64,000 nt of DNA from Xanthomarina maritima (GTDB taxonomy: Bacteria > Bacteroidota > Bacteroidia > Flavobacteriales > Flavobacteriaceae): the NCBI RefSeq assembly GCF_008084905.1, contig NZ_VSFC01000062.1, forward strand, positions 1 through 64,000, given 5' to 3'. Under the pieces are notes generated by a model. That model saw only the letters and a list, made by a program, of their open reading frames with translations, had not been told where the DNA came from and did not search any database. Within the stretch, counting starts at the first letter, position 1, and every line of letters begins with the position of its first letter. Of this stretch, positions 25,820 through 34,809 are shown in pieces. The translations under genes and the position numbers were made by a program.

Positions 25820-26740
25820 ATGCTTCAAGTAATAAACATTTTGTTTAGCTATGAAAAAACTCCTGTTTTAAAAGACATTAGTTTTTCTGTAGAGGCTGGA
25901 GAACATGTGTCCATCATTGGTGAAAGTGGTTCAGGAAAAAGCACCTTGCTAAAATTACTTTACGGTGAATTAGATGCAAACGAAGGGCAACTTTTTTGGA
26001 AAAATACCGAAATTCTTGGACCTAAGCACAATCTGGTTGTTGGATACGATTTTATGAAATACGTCTCTCAAGAATTCGATTTAATGCCATTTATTTCAGT
26101 AGCTGAAAATATTGGAAAACACTTATCAAACTTCTATCCTGATGAAAAACAACTACGAATAAAAGAACTTCTTGAAGTTGTAGAACTTAATGATTTTGCT
26201 CCCACCAAAGTAAAACTTTTAAGTGGTGGACAAAAACAACGTGTGGCCTTGGCTAGAGCTATAGCTAAAGAACCTGAAATTCTATTACTGGATGAACCTT
26301 TTAGTCATATCGACAACTTTAAAAAACAGAGTTTAAGACGAAACCTCTTCAATTATTTAAAAGAGAGAAACATTGCATGTATTGTGGCTTCACACGATAA
26401 AGAGGATGTCTTATCATATTCAGATAAAATGATAGTTTTAAATAACCATAAAATTGAAGCAATCAACACACCAGAACATTTGTTTAAACAACCTAAAACA
26501 CCTTTAATTGCATCTTTTTTTGGAGAATTTAATGTCATTGATAATACAATTGTTTATGCACATCAAGTTCAATTGGTTGAAAAATCCAACATAAAGGCAA
26601 CAGTAAAAAAGTGTTATTTTAAAGGAACTTTTTTTTTGATTGAGGCTGAATTAAATGGAGATTTAATATTGTTTAAACACCATAAAGAAGTTGAAAAAAA
26701 CAAAAAAGTTTGTTTAATTATCGAACCTCAACAATCTTAA
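25820..26740 (+). CDS. orphan ABC transporter ATP-binding protein
   Basis: The 306-residue ATPase has all nucleotide-binding motifs: Walker A GESGSGKST (34-42, K40), Q-loop SQEF, signature LSGGQKQR (134-141), Walker B ILLLDEP with E159, and H-loop SHDKED. Residues from about 230 on form a TOBE-like extension, as in import-type ATPases of the PotA/CysA class. No permease or binding protein lies next to it, so the substrate is unknown. It ends 23 bases inside the convergent Gre-like gene. Confidence 0.9.
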   Translation: MLQVINILFSYEKTPVLKDISFSVEAGEHVSIIGESGSGKSTLLKLLYGELDANEGQLFWKNTEILGPKHNLVVGYDFMKYVSQEFDLMPFISVAENIGKHLSNFYPDEKQLRIKELLEVVELNDFAPTKVKLLSGGQKQRVALARAIAKEPEILLLDEPFSHIDNFKKQSLRRNLFNYLKERNIACIVASHDKEDVLSYSDKMIVLNNHKIEAINTPEHLFKQPKTPLIASFFGEFNVIDNTIVYAHQVQLVEKSNIKATVKKCYFKGTFFLIEAELNGDLILFKHHKEVEKNKKVCLIIEPQQS

Positions 26741-27191
26741 ATTTCTGCTCTCTAAAACTAACAAAATTTCCAGCTTTTTTCCCAACTAACAATTTTCCAA
26801 TAGGTGTATTTGGTGAAATGGCAAAGAATATTTCGTCGTTTATTTTTATTTCTCCTGCACTTATAGCAATAAAATAATTAGCTTCAGAAGTGATAACTAC
26901 AGAACCTAAACAAACTATTTTAGTCGATTTAGAAATGTCTATCTTAGATAAAGATTCTTGAGTTTTTTGAATTTCAGCTAGTTGATTTCCTGCTTTTTCA
27001 CGTTCTAACTGAAGCATCGCTCTTCCGGTTTCATGTTTATCTCCAGCCGAGCTTTTAGTTTCAGACACCAAAGAATCTTGAATTTCTTCAATTGTTTTTT
27101 GAATGTTTAAAAGTCGGTTGTTACAAAACTGTATACATTGAAAGTAGAGCTGTTCTTTTAATTTTAATTTATTCTCCATGAGATTTATCAT
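26718..27191 (-). CDS. GreA/GreB C-terminal-like protein
   Basis: The 157-residue protein has a helical coiled-coil N-terminal half, including the motif SSAGDKHETGRAM (about 48-60), and a C-terminal FKBP-like domain as in Gre factors (ISPNTPIGKLLVGKKAGNFV). Gre factors rescue backtracked RNA polymerase using acidic residues at the coiled-coil tip; this is a short flavobacterial variant often misnamed 3-oxoacyl-ACP synthase. An ATG at 27179 (MENKLK) is an equally good start. It overlaps mtgA by 23 bases. Confidence 0.75.
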   Translation of the reverse strand: MINLMENKLKLKEQLYFQCIQFCNNRLLNIQKTIEEIQDSLVSETKSSAGDKHETGRAMLQLEREKAGNQLAEIQKTQESLSKIDISKSTKIVCLGSVVITSEANYFIAISAGEIKINDEIFFAISPNTPIGKLLVGKKAGNFVSFREQKFKIVEVR

Positions 27192-27867
27192 AATCTAACT
27201 TACCAAAATAACCCATTTGTCTTACAATCCAGATTTTTCTTCGCTCGATATAATTTGAAGCTGGATTAGCTTTATATTTTAACGGATTTGGCAAAATAGC
27301 TGCAATTGAAGCAGCTTCGTACTGAGATAATTTTGAAGCAGGCTTTTTGTACCAATAATAAGCCGCAGCTTCGGCTCCATAAATTCCATTACCCATTTCA
27401 ATACTATTTAAATAGACTTCTATAATGCGTTCTTTGCTCCAAATAGTTTCAATTAAAAAGGTAAAATACACCTCAAAACCTTTTCTCATCCAACTACGTT
27501 TTGGCCAAAGAAATACATTTTTTGCAGTCTGCTGACTGATGGTACTTGCTCCTTTAACAGGTTTTCCTTTTTTATTGTCTTGATACGCTTTTTCAATAGC
27601 TTTTACATCAAATCCATTGTGAGCTAAAAAATTCTGGTCTTCACTACAAATAACTGCTAATTGCAAGTTTTTTGAAATTTTATCTAAAGAAACCCAATTG
27701 TGTTCCCAGATAAATGGTTTGTCTTCTTTAAAATTCTCAACAGACCTGATCATCATTAAAGGTGTTGCTGGGACAGGAACCCATTTGTATAAAAATACTA
27801 TAGCTATGGACAGGATAAATATTCCAACAATAAGCTTAAATATAAATTTGAAGAATTTTTTAATCAT
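27169..27867 (-). CDS. mtgA: monofunctional peptidoglycan glycosyltransferase
   Basis: MtgA polymerises lipid II into glycan strands. The 232-residue protein has one N-terminal membrane helix (10-28) and the GT51 domain with catalytic E76 (CSEDQNF), KGASTISQQTAKN (105-117) and E157 (VYLNSIEMGNGIYG). The penicillin-binding domain is absent, which defines the monofunctional class. It starts one base after the FAD oxidoreductase stop codon and overlaps the Gre-like gene downstream. Confidence 0.95.
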   Translation of the reverse strand: MIKKFFKFIFKLIVGIFILSIAIVFLYKWVPVPATPLMMIRSVENFKEDKPFIWEHNWVSLDKISKNLQLAVICSEDQNFLAHNGFDVKAIEKAYQDNKKGKPVKGASTISQQTAKNVFLWPKRSWMRKGFEVYFTFLIETIWSKERIIEVYLNSIEMGNGIYGAEAAAYYWYKKPASKLSQYEAASIAAILPNPLKYKANPASNYIERRKIWIVRQMGYFGKLDYDKSHGE

Positions 27868-27868
27868 C

Positions 27869-28984
27869 TTATTCGATTAAATCTACAATGTCTCTTCCAA
27901 TTAAACTTCCAATGGCAACTCCCATGCCTCCAAGTCTTACACCACAATACACATGATTTGATAGTTGCTTTATAATAGGTTTTTTGGTGGTACCAACTCC
28001 CATAATTCCAGACCAACTATAATCTATTTCAAAATCTGTTTCAGGCAAAATTACTGTTTTTAAAAGCTCGTTTAATTTATTTTGAATGAGTTCAGTTTGG
28101 GCTAATTCAGTGGTTTCTTCAGTTTTAAAATCGAGATTTCTACCTCCTCCAAATAAAATCCTATTGTCTATATTTCTGAAATAATAATAACCTTTATCTA
28201 AATGAAATGTGCCTTTAATATGAAGGTTTTCAATAGGTTTTGTAATAAGAACTTGTGCTCTAGCTGGTCTTACAGTTTCTGAAATATGTTGTGAAGCAAA
28301 CCCATTAGTTGTAAAAATGAGGTTTTTTGTTGTAAAATCAAACTGATTGGTTTTTACTTGAACATGATTTGCTAGGTCAGTATAACTTTCAACCAAAATG
28401 TTGTTCAGTATTTTAATGCCATCTAATTGGACTTTTTGAAGCAAAGACTCCATCATTTTCCCTGTGTCTATTTGCCCTTCAAACTTATTAAACACATAAG
28501 TTTTTTGAATATTTCTAAAGTTGAACACATTTTCTTTTAACTTAAAAACATCATCATTAAAAACGGGTTTTAGAAGCTTATTTATAGTATCTCTTTTTGA
28601 TAAACAAGCTTCAAAAAGCTTAGAGTCTTCTTTTGTAAATAGTTCGTAGCCTCCTAATTGCTGATAATAAATAGCTTGATCTGAAAGGGTTTGTCTTAAT
28701 AGTAATAAACCATCTAATCTCTTTTTTATCAAATTGACCACCTCTTCTTCTGAATGTGATTTTAAATCGTCAAGGATTTCACCTAAGCTTCCAAAACAAG
28801 CAAATCCAGCATTTTTGGTGCTTGCTCCTTGTGGTAGCATGCCCTTTTCTAAGATGAGAATACTAGCTTTAGGAAATCGTTGTTTTAATTGTAAAGCGCA
28901 ATTTAACCCTACAATACCACTACCAACTATGGTATAGTCGATATTGGTAAACCACGATTTTATTTCCCAGTAAGAAAGGTTCAT
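27869..28984 (-). CDS. FAD-dependent oxidoreductase (DAO family)
   Basis: The 371-residue flavoprotein has the dinucleotide motif IVGSGIVGLNCA (19-30), an adjacent acidic strand end (ILILEKG), the ASTKNAGFACFGS loop typical of glycine/D-amino-acid oxidase-like enzymes, and a C-terminal YCGVRLGGMGVAIGSLIG FAD-closing motif. The substrate is probably an amine or amino acid, otherwise unknown. It heads a minus-strand transcript with mtgA and the Gre-like gene, which may simply be a convenient grouping. Confidence 0.88.
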   Translation of the reverse strand: MNLSYWEIKSWFTNIDYTIVGSGIVGLNCALQLKQRFPKASILILEKGMLPQGASTKNAGFACFGSLGEILDDLKSHSEEEVVNLIKKRLDGLLLLRQTLSDQAIYYQQLGGYELFTKEDSKLFEACLSKRDTINKLLKPVFNDDVFKLKENVFNFRNIQKTYVFNKFEGQIDTGKMMESLLQKVQLDGIKILNNILVESYTDLANHVQVKTNQFDFTTKNLIFTTNGFASQHISETVRPARAQVLITKPIENLHIKGTFHLDKGYYYFRNIDNRILFGGGRNLDFKTEETTELAQTELIQNKLNELLKTVILPETDFEIDYSWSGIMGVGTTKKPIIKQLSNHVYCGVRLGGMGVAIGSLIGRDIVDLIE

Positions 28985-29088
28985 TTTTGGTTGGTTGCTA
29001 AAAAAGTAAAAATAGTGTTTTTGTGTTAAGGATTAAGCAATTGTTGGAGCTCTTTTTTACTTCAAAAAAACAACTTGCTAAAGCCTGA

Positions 29089-29110
29089 CTTTTACTTTTA
29101 AAAGTAAAAG
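29089..29110. repeat. perfect 22-bp palindrome
   Basis: CTTTTACTTTT is followed directly by its reverse complement AAAAGTAAAAG with no loop. It lies between accC and the FAD oxidoreductase and may be an operator or a cruciform site. Confidence 0.6.
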
Positions 29111-29118
29111 AACACCTA

Positions 29119-29147
29119 AATAAAAAAAGCTCCTAATTAGGAGCTTT
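29119..29147 (-). terminator. terminator of the fabH-accB-accC transcript
   Basis: AAAGCTCCTA-AT-TAGGAGCTTT is a strong stem and on the minus strand it is followed by seven T residues. It starts just after the accC stop codon. Confidence 0.88.
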
Positions 29148-29152
29148 CAATT

Positions 29153-30505
29153 TTAATCTTCAATTGGTTTTTCTATTACGAAATCTTCCATGAATTTTGT
29201 GGTATAATTCCCAGCCAAATAATCTGGATGATCCATTAATTGTCTATGGAAAGGAATAGTAGTTTTAATCCCTTCAATTACGAATTCATCTAAAGCACGT
29301 TTCATTTTATTGATAGCCTCTTCTCTGGTTTGAGCCGTTGTAATTAGCTTAGCAATCATTGAATCGTAATTTGGAGGAATTGTATATCCTGCATAAACAT
29401 GTGTGTCTAACCGTACACCATGACCTCCTGGAGCATGTAAGGTTGTTATTTTTCCTGGAGAAGGTCTAAAATCGTTAAAAGGATCTTCTGCATTAATTCT
29501 ACATTCAATAGAATGTAAATTTGGTGTATAGTTTTTACCCGAAATTGGCACACCAGCTGCTACAAGAATTTGTTCACGAATTAAATCGAAATCGATAACT
29601 TGTTCTGTAATTGGATGCTCCACTTGAATACGAGTATTCATTTCCATGAAGTAGAAATTTCTGTGTTTATCTACAAGAAATTCTACCGTTCCAGCTCCTT
29701 CGTATTTAATAAATTCAGCAGCTTTTACAGCAGCATCTCCCATTTTTTTACGCAAAGCAGCTGTCATAAATGGAGAAGGCACTTCTTCTGTTAATTTTTG
29801 ATGTCTTCTTTGAACAGAACAATCTCTTTCTGAAAGATGACATGCTTTTCCGTTAGAATCACCAACAATTTGTATTTCAATATGTCTTGGTTCTTCAATA
29901 AGTTTTTCCATGTACATATCGTCATTCCCAAAAGCTGCTTTAGATTCTTGTCTTGCAGAATCCCAAGCGTCTTTAAGTTTTTCAGGTTTCCAAACAGCTC
30001 TCATACCTTTTCCTCCACCTCCTGCAGTTGCTTTTAGCATTACAGGATACCCAGTTTCTTTGGCTATCTTTTCACATTCTTCAAAGCTTTCAATTATACC
30101 ATCGCTTCCTGGTACACAAGGTACTCCTGCAGCTTTCATAGTAGCTTTTGCCGAAGCTTTGTCTCCCATTCGGTTAATCATTTCAGCAGAAGCTCCAATG
30201 AACTTTATTTTATGCTCTTCACATATTTTAGAAAACTTAGCATTTTCTGATAAGAATCCATATCCTGGATGAATGGCATCTGCATTAGTGATTTCTGCAG
30301 CTGCAATAACATTCGACATTTTTAGATAAGACAGATTACTTGGTGGTGGACCAATACAAACAGCCTCGTCTGCAAACTTAACATGTAAGCTTTCGGCATC
30401 TGCTGTAGAATAGATGGCTACCGTTTTTATGCCCATTTCTTTACAGGTTCTAATAACACGTAGTGCTATTTCTCCTCTATTGGCAACTAGTATTTTTTTA
30501 AACAT
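29153..30505 (-). CDS. accC: biotin carboxylase subunit of acetyl-CoA carboxylase
   Basis: AccC carboxylates biotin on AccB using ATP and bicarbonate, the first half of malonyl-CoA formation. The ATG at 30505 gives [16 protein letters not shown], the universal AccC N-terminus; the 15 residues upstream come from an intergenic repeat. The 450-residue protein has the glycine-rich ATP-grasp loop [23 protein letters not shown], and the catalytic [13 protein letters not shown]. It lies 86 bases after accB on the same transcript. Confidence 0.97.
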   Translation of the reverse strand: MFKKILVANRGEIALRVIRTCKEMGIKTVAIYSTADAESLHVKFADEAVCIGPPPSNLSYLKMSNVIAAAEITNADAIHPGYGFLSENAKFSKICEEHKIKFIGASAEMINRMGDKASAKATMKAAGVPCVPGSDGIIESFEECEKIAKETGYPVMLKATAGGGGKGMRAVWKPEKLKDAWDSARQESKAAFGNDDMYMEKLIEEPRHIEIQIVGDSNGKACHLSERDCSVQRRHQKLTEEVPSPFMTAALRKKMGDAAVKAAEFIKYEGAGTVEFLVDKHRNFYFMEMNTRIQVEHPITEQVIDFDLIREQILVAAGVPISGKNYTPNLHSIECRINAEDPFNDFRPSPGKITTLHAPGGHGVRLDTHVYAGYTIPPNYDSMIAKLITTAQTREEAINKMKRALDEFVIEGIKTTIPFHRQLMDHPDYLAGNYTTKFMEDFVIEKPIED

Positions 30506-30514
30506 AACTTTAAG

Positions 30515-30585
30515 TATTAAAAATTTCAAATTCCAAGCTCCAAATTCCAAATATTGGATTTTGAGATTTGCGTATTGGAATTTTT
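30515..30585. repeat. AATTCCAA-type interspersed repeat between accB and accC
   Basis: AAATTCCAA occurs twice in direct orientation, with its inverted copy TTGGAATTT nearby, so this gap can fold on itself. Translated, it yields the EFGAWNLKF-like peptide that falsely extends accC. Confidence 0.6.
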
Positions 30586-30591
30586 AAATTG

Positions 30592-31074
30592 TTATGATGG
30601 ATCAACTAAAAATAATGGTTGATCGAATTCAACAGGCGAAGAATCGTCAACAAGTACTTTTACTATTTTTCCAGAAACTTCAGATTCTATTTCGTTAAAT
30701 AGTTTCATTGCTTCAATAATACACAATACATCTCCTTCTTTAATTGTTTGACCTACCTCAACAAAAACTGGTTTGTCTGGTGAAGGTTTACGATATAAAG
30801 TTCCTATAATTGGTGATTTTATAGTTATGTATTTTGAATCTTCTGCAGGTTGAGCTGCTGCTTGAGTTTCTACTGGTGCAGCCTGAGCAGCTGGAGCAGC
30901 TGCTTGCGCAACTGGTGTACTAACAGGAATTTGTTGTACATAAGTTGTCGTTTCTTGTTTATCATCACTTCCGGTTTTGATAGTGATTTTTACATCTTCT
31001 GTTTCTAATTTAACCTCACTTGCTCCTGATTTAGCAACAAATTTAATTAAGTTTTGAATGTCCTTTAAATCCAT
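30592..31074 (-). CDS. accB: biotin carboxyl carrier protein of acetyl-CoA carboxylase
   Basis: AccB carries the biotin that shuttles CO2 between AccC and the carboxyltransferase. The 160-residue protein has an N-terminal part (1-40), an Ala/Pro/Gln-rich flexible linker (50-80) and the biotinyl domain with K124 in the EAMKL motif. It lies 33 bases downstream of fabH, so fabH-accB-accC form one unit. The biotin it needs is made by the cluster at 1.9-8.6 kb. Confidence 0.97.
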   Translation of the reverse strand: MDLKDIQNLIKFVAKSGASEVKLETEDVKITIKTGSDDKQETTTYVQQIPVSTPVAQAAAPAAQAAPVETQAAAQPAEDSKYITIKSPIIGTLYRKPSPDKPVFVEVGQTIKEGDVLCIIEAMKLFNEIESEVSGKIVKVLVDDSSPVEFDQPLFLVDPS

Positions 31075-31107
31075 AATTTTAGATATTAAATTTTATTTAG
31101 TAGTTAG

Positions 31108-32103
31108 TTAGGAGTTATAAGCCCATTTTAAATAAATAGAGCCCCAAGTAAATCCACCTCCAAAAGCAGCAAAAATTAAGTTATCTCCTTTTTTAAGTTT
31201 GGATTCGTAATCGCTTAATAATAAAGGAAGTGTTGCTGATGTAGTATTTCCATATCTTTCAATATTCATCATTACTTTTTCTTCCTCTAATTCTATTCTA
31301 TTAGCTGTTGCATCAATAATGCGTTTATTTGCTTGATGAGCAACTAACCATGATATATCTTTAGTAGTTAGATTGTTTCGGTCTAAAATTTTTACTGCAA
31401 CATCTGCCATATTAAAAACAGCATTTTTAAATACGGTTTTTCCATCTTGAAAAACTTGATGTTTATGTTCTTTTATAGCATCTGGAGTTGATGGATATGA
31501 TGAACCTCCATAAGTTGCTTGTAAAAACTCTCTTCCTGAACCATCGCTTCTTAGAAATTCGTCTTGTAATCCAAAGCCTTCTTCATTAGGTTCAAAAAGT
31601 ACAGCTCCTCCTCCATCTCCAAAAATAATGCAGGTTGCTCTGTCTTCATAATTAATCATAGAGGAGTTTTTATCAGCTCCTACTAAAAGTACCTTTTTGT
31701 ATTTTCCTGATTCGATATATCTTGCCGCTACTGACATGCCATATAAAAAACTTGAACATGCAGCTTCTAAATCGAAAGAAAAGGCATTAGTAGCTCCAAT
31801 ATGAGTTGCTGTATAAGCAGAAGTTGAAGCAGCTTTCATATCTGGAGTTGCTGTTGCAACTATGACCAGTTCAATATCTTTAGGATTAATACCACTTTTA
31901 TCTATAAGATTTTGAGCAGCTTTAATGGCTAAATAAGAAGTGCCTTTACCATCTTCTTTTAGAATTCTTCTTTCTTTAATACCTGTTCGCGTAGTAATCC
32001 ATTCATCATTAGTGTCAACCATGTCTTCTAACATCTTGTTGGTTAACACGAAATCTGGCACATAACCACCTACAGCTGTGATTGCTGCTGAGATTTTACT
32101 CAT
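31108..32103 (-). CDS. fabH: beta-ketoacyl-ACP synthase III
   Basis: FabH starts fatty-acid synthesis by condensing acyl-CoA with malonyl-ACP. The 331-residue protein has the Cys-His-Asn triad C116 (LEAACSSFLYG), H256 (VAHQANKR) and N286 (RYGNTTSA). The acyl-CoA-binding segment DEWITTRTGIKERR (33-46) is typical. Location beside accB/accC fits its role. It has a likely promoter at 32126-32133 after the rpmF terminator. Confidence 0.96.
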   Translation of the reverse strand: MSKISAAITAVGGYVPDFVLTNKMLEDMVDTNDEWITTRTGIKERRILKEDGKGTSYLAIKAAQNLIDKSGINPKDIELVIVATATPDMKAASTSAYTATHIGATNAFSFDLEAACSSFLYGMSVAARYIESGKYKKVLLVGADKNSSMINYEDRATCIIFGDGGGAVLFEPNEEGFGLQDEFLRSDGSGREFLQATYGGSSYPSTPDAIKEHKHQVFQDGKTVFKNAVFNMADVAVKILDRNNLTTKDISWLVAHQANKRIIDATANRIELEEEKVMMNIERYGNTTSATLPLLLSDYESKLKKGDNLIFAAFGGGFTWGSIYLKWAYNS

Positions 32104-32125
32104 AATATATAAAGTTAATTTGACT

Positions 32126-32133
32126 CAAATTTA
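32126..32133 (-). promoter_or_regulatory. fabH promoter -7 element
   Basis: The minus strand reads TAAATTTG, a match to TAnnTTTG, about 22 bases before the fabH ATG and downstream of the rpmF terminator. The -33 element is not clear. Confidence 0.5.
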
Positions 32134-32241
32134 TTACAAAATCAATCAAATAATTATGAAATGTATAAAAAACAATTCATTTTGGTTTAATTTAATGCAA
32201 ATTAAGTCGTTTTTGACTTCTATAAAAATTTAAAAACAAAA

Positions 32242-32265
32242 AAAACGCTCACAAGTGAGCGTTTT
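32242..32265 (-). terminator. terminator after rpmF
   Basis: AAAACGCTCAC-AA-GTGAGCGTTTT forms a strong stem, followed on the minus strand by further T residues. It separates the pdxA/YceD/rpmF genes from fabH-accB-accC. Confidence 0.88.
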
Positions 32266-32285
32266 ATTATATGCATGCATAATAC

Positions 32286-32489
32286 TTATGCTAAATTTTC
32301 TTCTACTTCAGAGTTATCTATAAGAACTTGTCCTCTATAATATAACTTACCTTCGTGCCAATGAGCTCTATGGTATAAGTGTGCTTCTCCTGTTGTAGGA
32401 CACGTAGCAATTTGCGGTGCAGTTGCTTTATAATGTGTTCTTCTTTTGTCTCTTCTTGTTTTCGAGATTTTTCTTTTAGGATGTGCCAT
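32286..32489 (-). CDS. rpmF: 50S ribosomal protein L32
   Basis: The 67-residue protein starts [20 protein letters not shown], the L32 signature. Only one cysteine (ATCPTTGE) remains, so it is the zinc-independent type and lacks the usual four-cysteine ribbon. It begins nine bases after the YceD-like gene, the standard rpmF partner in bacteria. Confidence 0.97.
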   Translation of the reverse strand: MAHPKRKISKTRRDKRRTHYKATAPQIATCPTTGEAHLYHRAHWHEGKLYYRGQVLIDNSEVEENLA

Positions 32490-32498
32490 TTTCTATAT

Positions 32499-33038
32499 TT
32501 ATTTATCCGTTAATAGTTTCTTTAATGTATTCCAACGAGGATCTATTTCCTCTTCAGTTTCTTTATTTTCTTTTAGCTTTGGGCTTAACTCTTCTAATTT
32601 TTTAAGTATGTCTGAATTTAATGTTCCATCTTTTACGCCTGGATGAATTCTTTTTGTTGGTACAGAAAGAACAATTAATTCGTAAATATATTGTTGAATA
32701 TTTATTTCATATTCGCCATGTGGAATAATTAATAAATCGATTTCTTCGTCATTAAATTCTTCTCCAAAATTAACGACTAGGTTGAATTGGTTTGAAATTT
32801 CTTGATTGTAAGCTTCATTTGTTAAATCGCAATTGATGTTTACAGTTCCAGAAATTTCGAAATCTAATTCAAGTAAAGTTGTCTTTTTTTCCAAAACTAA
32901 ATCAACTTTAACTGAAGCATCGTTAAACTCTTCATACTCAAAATGTTCAAAGAACTCATTATCAATTTGATATTCAAAATGATGCTTTCCTTGTTTTAGT
33001 CCTACAAATGGAATTGTAAACTCTTTCAGTAGCTTCAT
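32499..33038 (-). CDS. YceD/DUF177 family protein
   Basis: YceD-family proteins are conserved upstream of rpmF and have been implicated in 23S rRNA accumulation. The 179-residue product starts MKLLKEFTIPFVGLKQ with the ATG at 33038; the longer ATG at 33059 directly touches the -7 element at 33060-33068 and would not be on the transcript. The conserved region has the NCDLTNE segment (one cysteine instead of two), and the acidic C-terminus (ELSPKLKENKETEEE) is typical. Confidence 0.88.
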   Translation of the reverse strand: MKLLKEFTIPFVGLKQGKHHFEYQIDNEFFEHFEYEEFNDASVKVDLVLEKKTTLLELDFEISGTVNINCDLTNEAYNQEISNQFNLVVNFGEEFNDEEIDLLIIPHGEYEINIQQYIYELIVLSVPTKRIHPGVKDGTLNSDILKKLEELSPKLKENKETEEEIDPRWNTLKKLLTDK

Positions 33039-33059
33039 TATCACATCTAATTTGAGCAT

Positions 33060-33068
33060 GCAAATATA
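33060..33068 (-). promoter_or_regulatory. promoter -7 element of the YceD-rpmF unit
   Basis: The minus strand reads TATATTTGC, a perfect consensus, with a TTG 22 bases upstream. It ends immediately before the ATG at 33059, which argues that translation starts at 33038. Confidence 0.6.
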
Positions 33069-33111
33069 GTAAAATATTCTTTAGATAAAACAACTTATAA
33101 ACATTTTTTGT

Positions 33112-34158
33112 TTATATCTTTTTAGGTCTGTTTTTTAAAGGATTTTTAATCAATTCTTCAAATTCATTTCTGTTTTTAAATATCTGGATAGCAGTAAAAA
33201 CAGCTTCTTTAAAAGAACTTTCGTCTGCTTCTCCTTTACCAGCAATTTCAAAGGCTGTGCCATGATCTGGAGACGTTCTGATTCTATTTAAACCTGCAGT
33301 AAAATTAACACCTTTTCCAAAAGCTAGAGTTTTAAAAGGTATTAATCCTTGGTCGTGATATGATGCAATAATGGCATCGAAATTTTTATAATTTTTAGAT
33401 CCAAAAAAACTATCTGCTGCGTAAGGACCATAAACTAATCTTCCTTTATTTCTAATTTCACTTAAGGTTGGTCTTAAAACTTCGTCATCTTCTTTTCCTA
33501 TTACACCATTATCTCCAGTATGAGGATTGATTCCTAAAACTGCAACTTTCGGTTTTCTTATTTTAAAATCTTTTTCGAGAGATTGATAAATAATGTCTAA
33601 TTTCTCTTTAATTAATTTTTTGGTTATATGTTTAGAAATATCTTTAACTGGAACATGGTCTGTTAGTAAACCAATTCTAAGATCATTAGACACCATAAAC
33701 ATTAAACTGTTACCTTCTAATTCTTTAGCTAAATAATCTGTATGACCAGGGAAATTAAATGTTTCAGATTGGATATTATGTTTATTAATAGGAGCTGTCA
33801 CAAGTACGTCTATGTTATTATCCTTCAAAGCTTTAGTAGCTGATTGTAGAGACTTAATTGCATACTCTCCAATTTTAGCATCTTCTTTACCAAACTCAAT
33901 GTTGAATTTATCATTCCAAACATTAAATACATTTAGCTTTCCATGTATTATTTGATTGAAATGGTTAATACCATTAAAATTGAGTTTAAAATCGAAATGT
34001 TTATTTAAAAATGTAATAGTTTTAACTGAAGCAAAAATTACAGGTGTACAAAATTCTAGCATTCTAACATCTTCAAAAGTTTTAAGCACAACTTCTCCTC
34101 CAATTCCATTTAAGTCTCCAATAGATATACCTACAATTATATTTTCTTCGTTTTTCAT
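33112..34158 (-). CDS. pdxA: 4-hydroxythreonine-4-phosphate dehydrogenase
   Basis: PdxA oxidises 4-phosphohydroxythreonine in de novo pyridoxal-phosphate synthesis. The 348-residue protein shows the family motifs IGDLNGIGGEV (13-23), TAPINKHNI (121-129), the metal-ligand region PGHTDYLA with H139, GINPHTGDNG and SYHDQGLIPFK. It precedes the YceD-rpmF genes but these have their own promoter. PLP made by this pathway serves bioA and bioF. Confidence 0.95.
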   Translation of the reverse strand: MKNEENIIVGISIGDLNGIGGEVVLKTFEDVRMLEFCTPVIFASVKTITFLNKHFDFKLNFNGINHFNQIIHGKLNVFNVWNDKFNIEFGKEDAKIGEYAIKSLQSATKALKDNNIDVLVTAPINKHNIQSETFNFPGHTDYLAKELEGNSLMFMVSNDLRIGLLTDHVPVKDISKHITKKLIKEKLDIIYQSLEKDFKIRKPKVAVLGINPHTGDNGVIGKEDDEVLRPTLSEIRNKGRLVYGPYAADSFFGSKNYKNFDAIIASYHDQGLIPFKTLAFGKGVNFTAGLNRIRTSPDHGTAFEIAGKGEADESSFKEAVFTAIQIFKNRNEFEELIKNPLKNRPKKI

Positions 34159-34221
34159 TAAGTAAGGTAACTTTTTGTTTGTAATTTTACACTTGCAAAT
34201 TTAACCAAATATTCGACATAT

Positions 34222-34809
34222 ATGTTTACTGGAATTATTGAAAGTGTTGGTAAAGTAAAAGAATTAAAAAAAGAGCTTAATAATCTTCATATTACTCTTG
34301 AATGTACTTTTACAAATGATTTAAAAATAGATCAAAGTGTCGCACATAATGGTGTTTGTTTAACCGTAGTTAATATTTCTGGAAATGAATATACGGTTAC
34401 TGCAATAGCAGAAACATTAAAAAAAACAAATTTAGAATCTCTTAAAAAATATGACAATGTAAATCTTGAACGCGCTATGAAACTTGGTGATAGACTAGAT
34501 GGCCATATTGTTCAAGGTCATGTTGACCAAATAGCAATTTGTACTAAAATTGAACAAATATCAGGAAGCTGGAAATTTACTTTTCAATATGATTCTACCT
34601 TAAATAACATAACTATAGAAAAAGGTTCTATAACAGTTAATGGTGTAAGCTTAACAGTTGTAGACTCAAAGAAAGACACTTTTAGTGTAGCTATTATACC
34701 TTACACCTTTGAACATACCAACTTTAAAAACTTAATTAAAGGTACTGAAGTGAATTTAGAATTTGATGTAATTGGAAAATATGTAACTCGATTAATGAGT
34801 TTAGATTAG
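34222..34809 (+). CDS. ribE: riboflavin synthase, alpha subunit
   Basis: Riboflavin synthase dismutates two lumazines into riboflavin. The 195-residue protein starts MFTGIIESVG and has two homologous lumazine-binding barrels (about 1-95 and 96-190), the first with the N-terminal MFTG used in catalysis and the second opening LDGHIVQGHVDQ. It has a weak promoter (TACACTTGC at 34188-34196). No FMN riboswitch is visible. Its last four bases overlap the convergent PID-CTERM gene. Confidence 0.96.
   Translation: MFTGIIESVGKVKELKKELNNLHITLECTFTNDLKIDQSVAHNGVCLTVVNISGNEYTVTAIAETLKKTNLESLKKYDNVNLERAMKLGDRLDGHIVQGHVDQIAICTKIEQISGSWKFTFQYDSTLNNITIEKGSITVNGVSLTVVDSKKDTFSVAIIPYTFEHTNFKNLIKGTEVNLEFDVIGKYVTRLMSLD

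Noticed and set aside
29089-29110. Terminator at the 22-bp palindrome
   Set aside because: The stem is all A/T apart from the ends, has no loop or T-tract, and the real terminator is at 29119-29147.
34122-34221. FMN riboswitch before ribE
   Set aside because: The 60-base gap is too short and has none of the conserved RFN elements.
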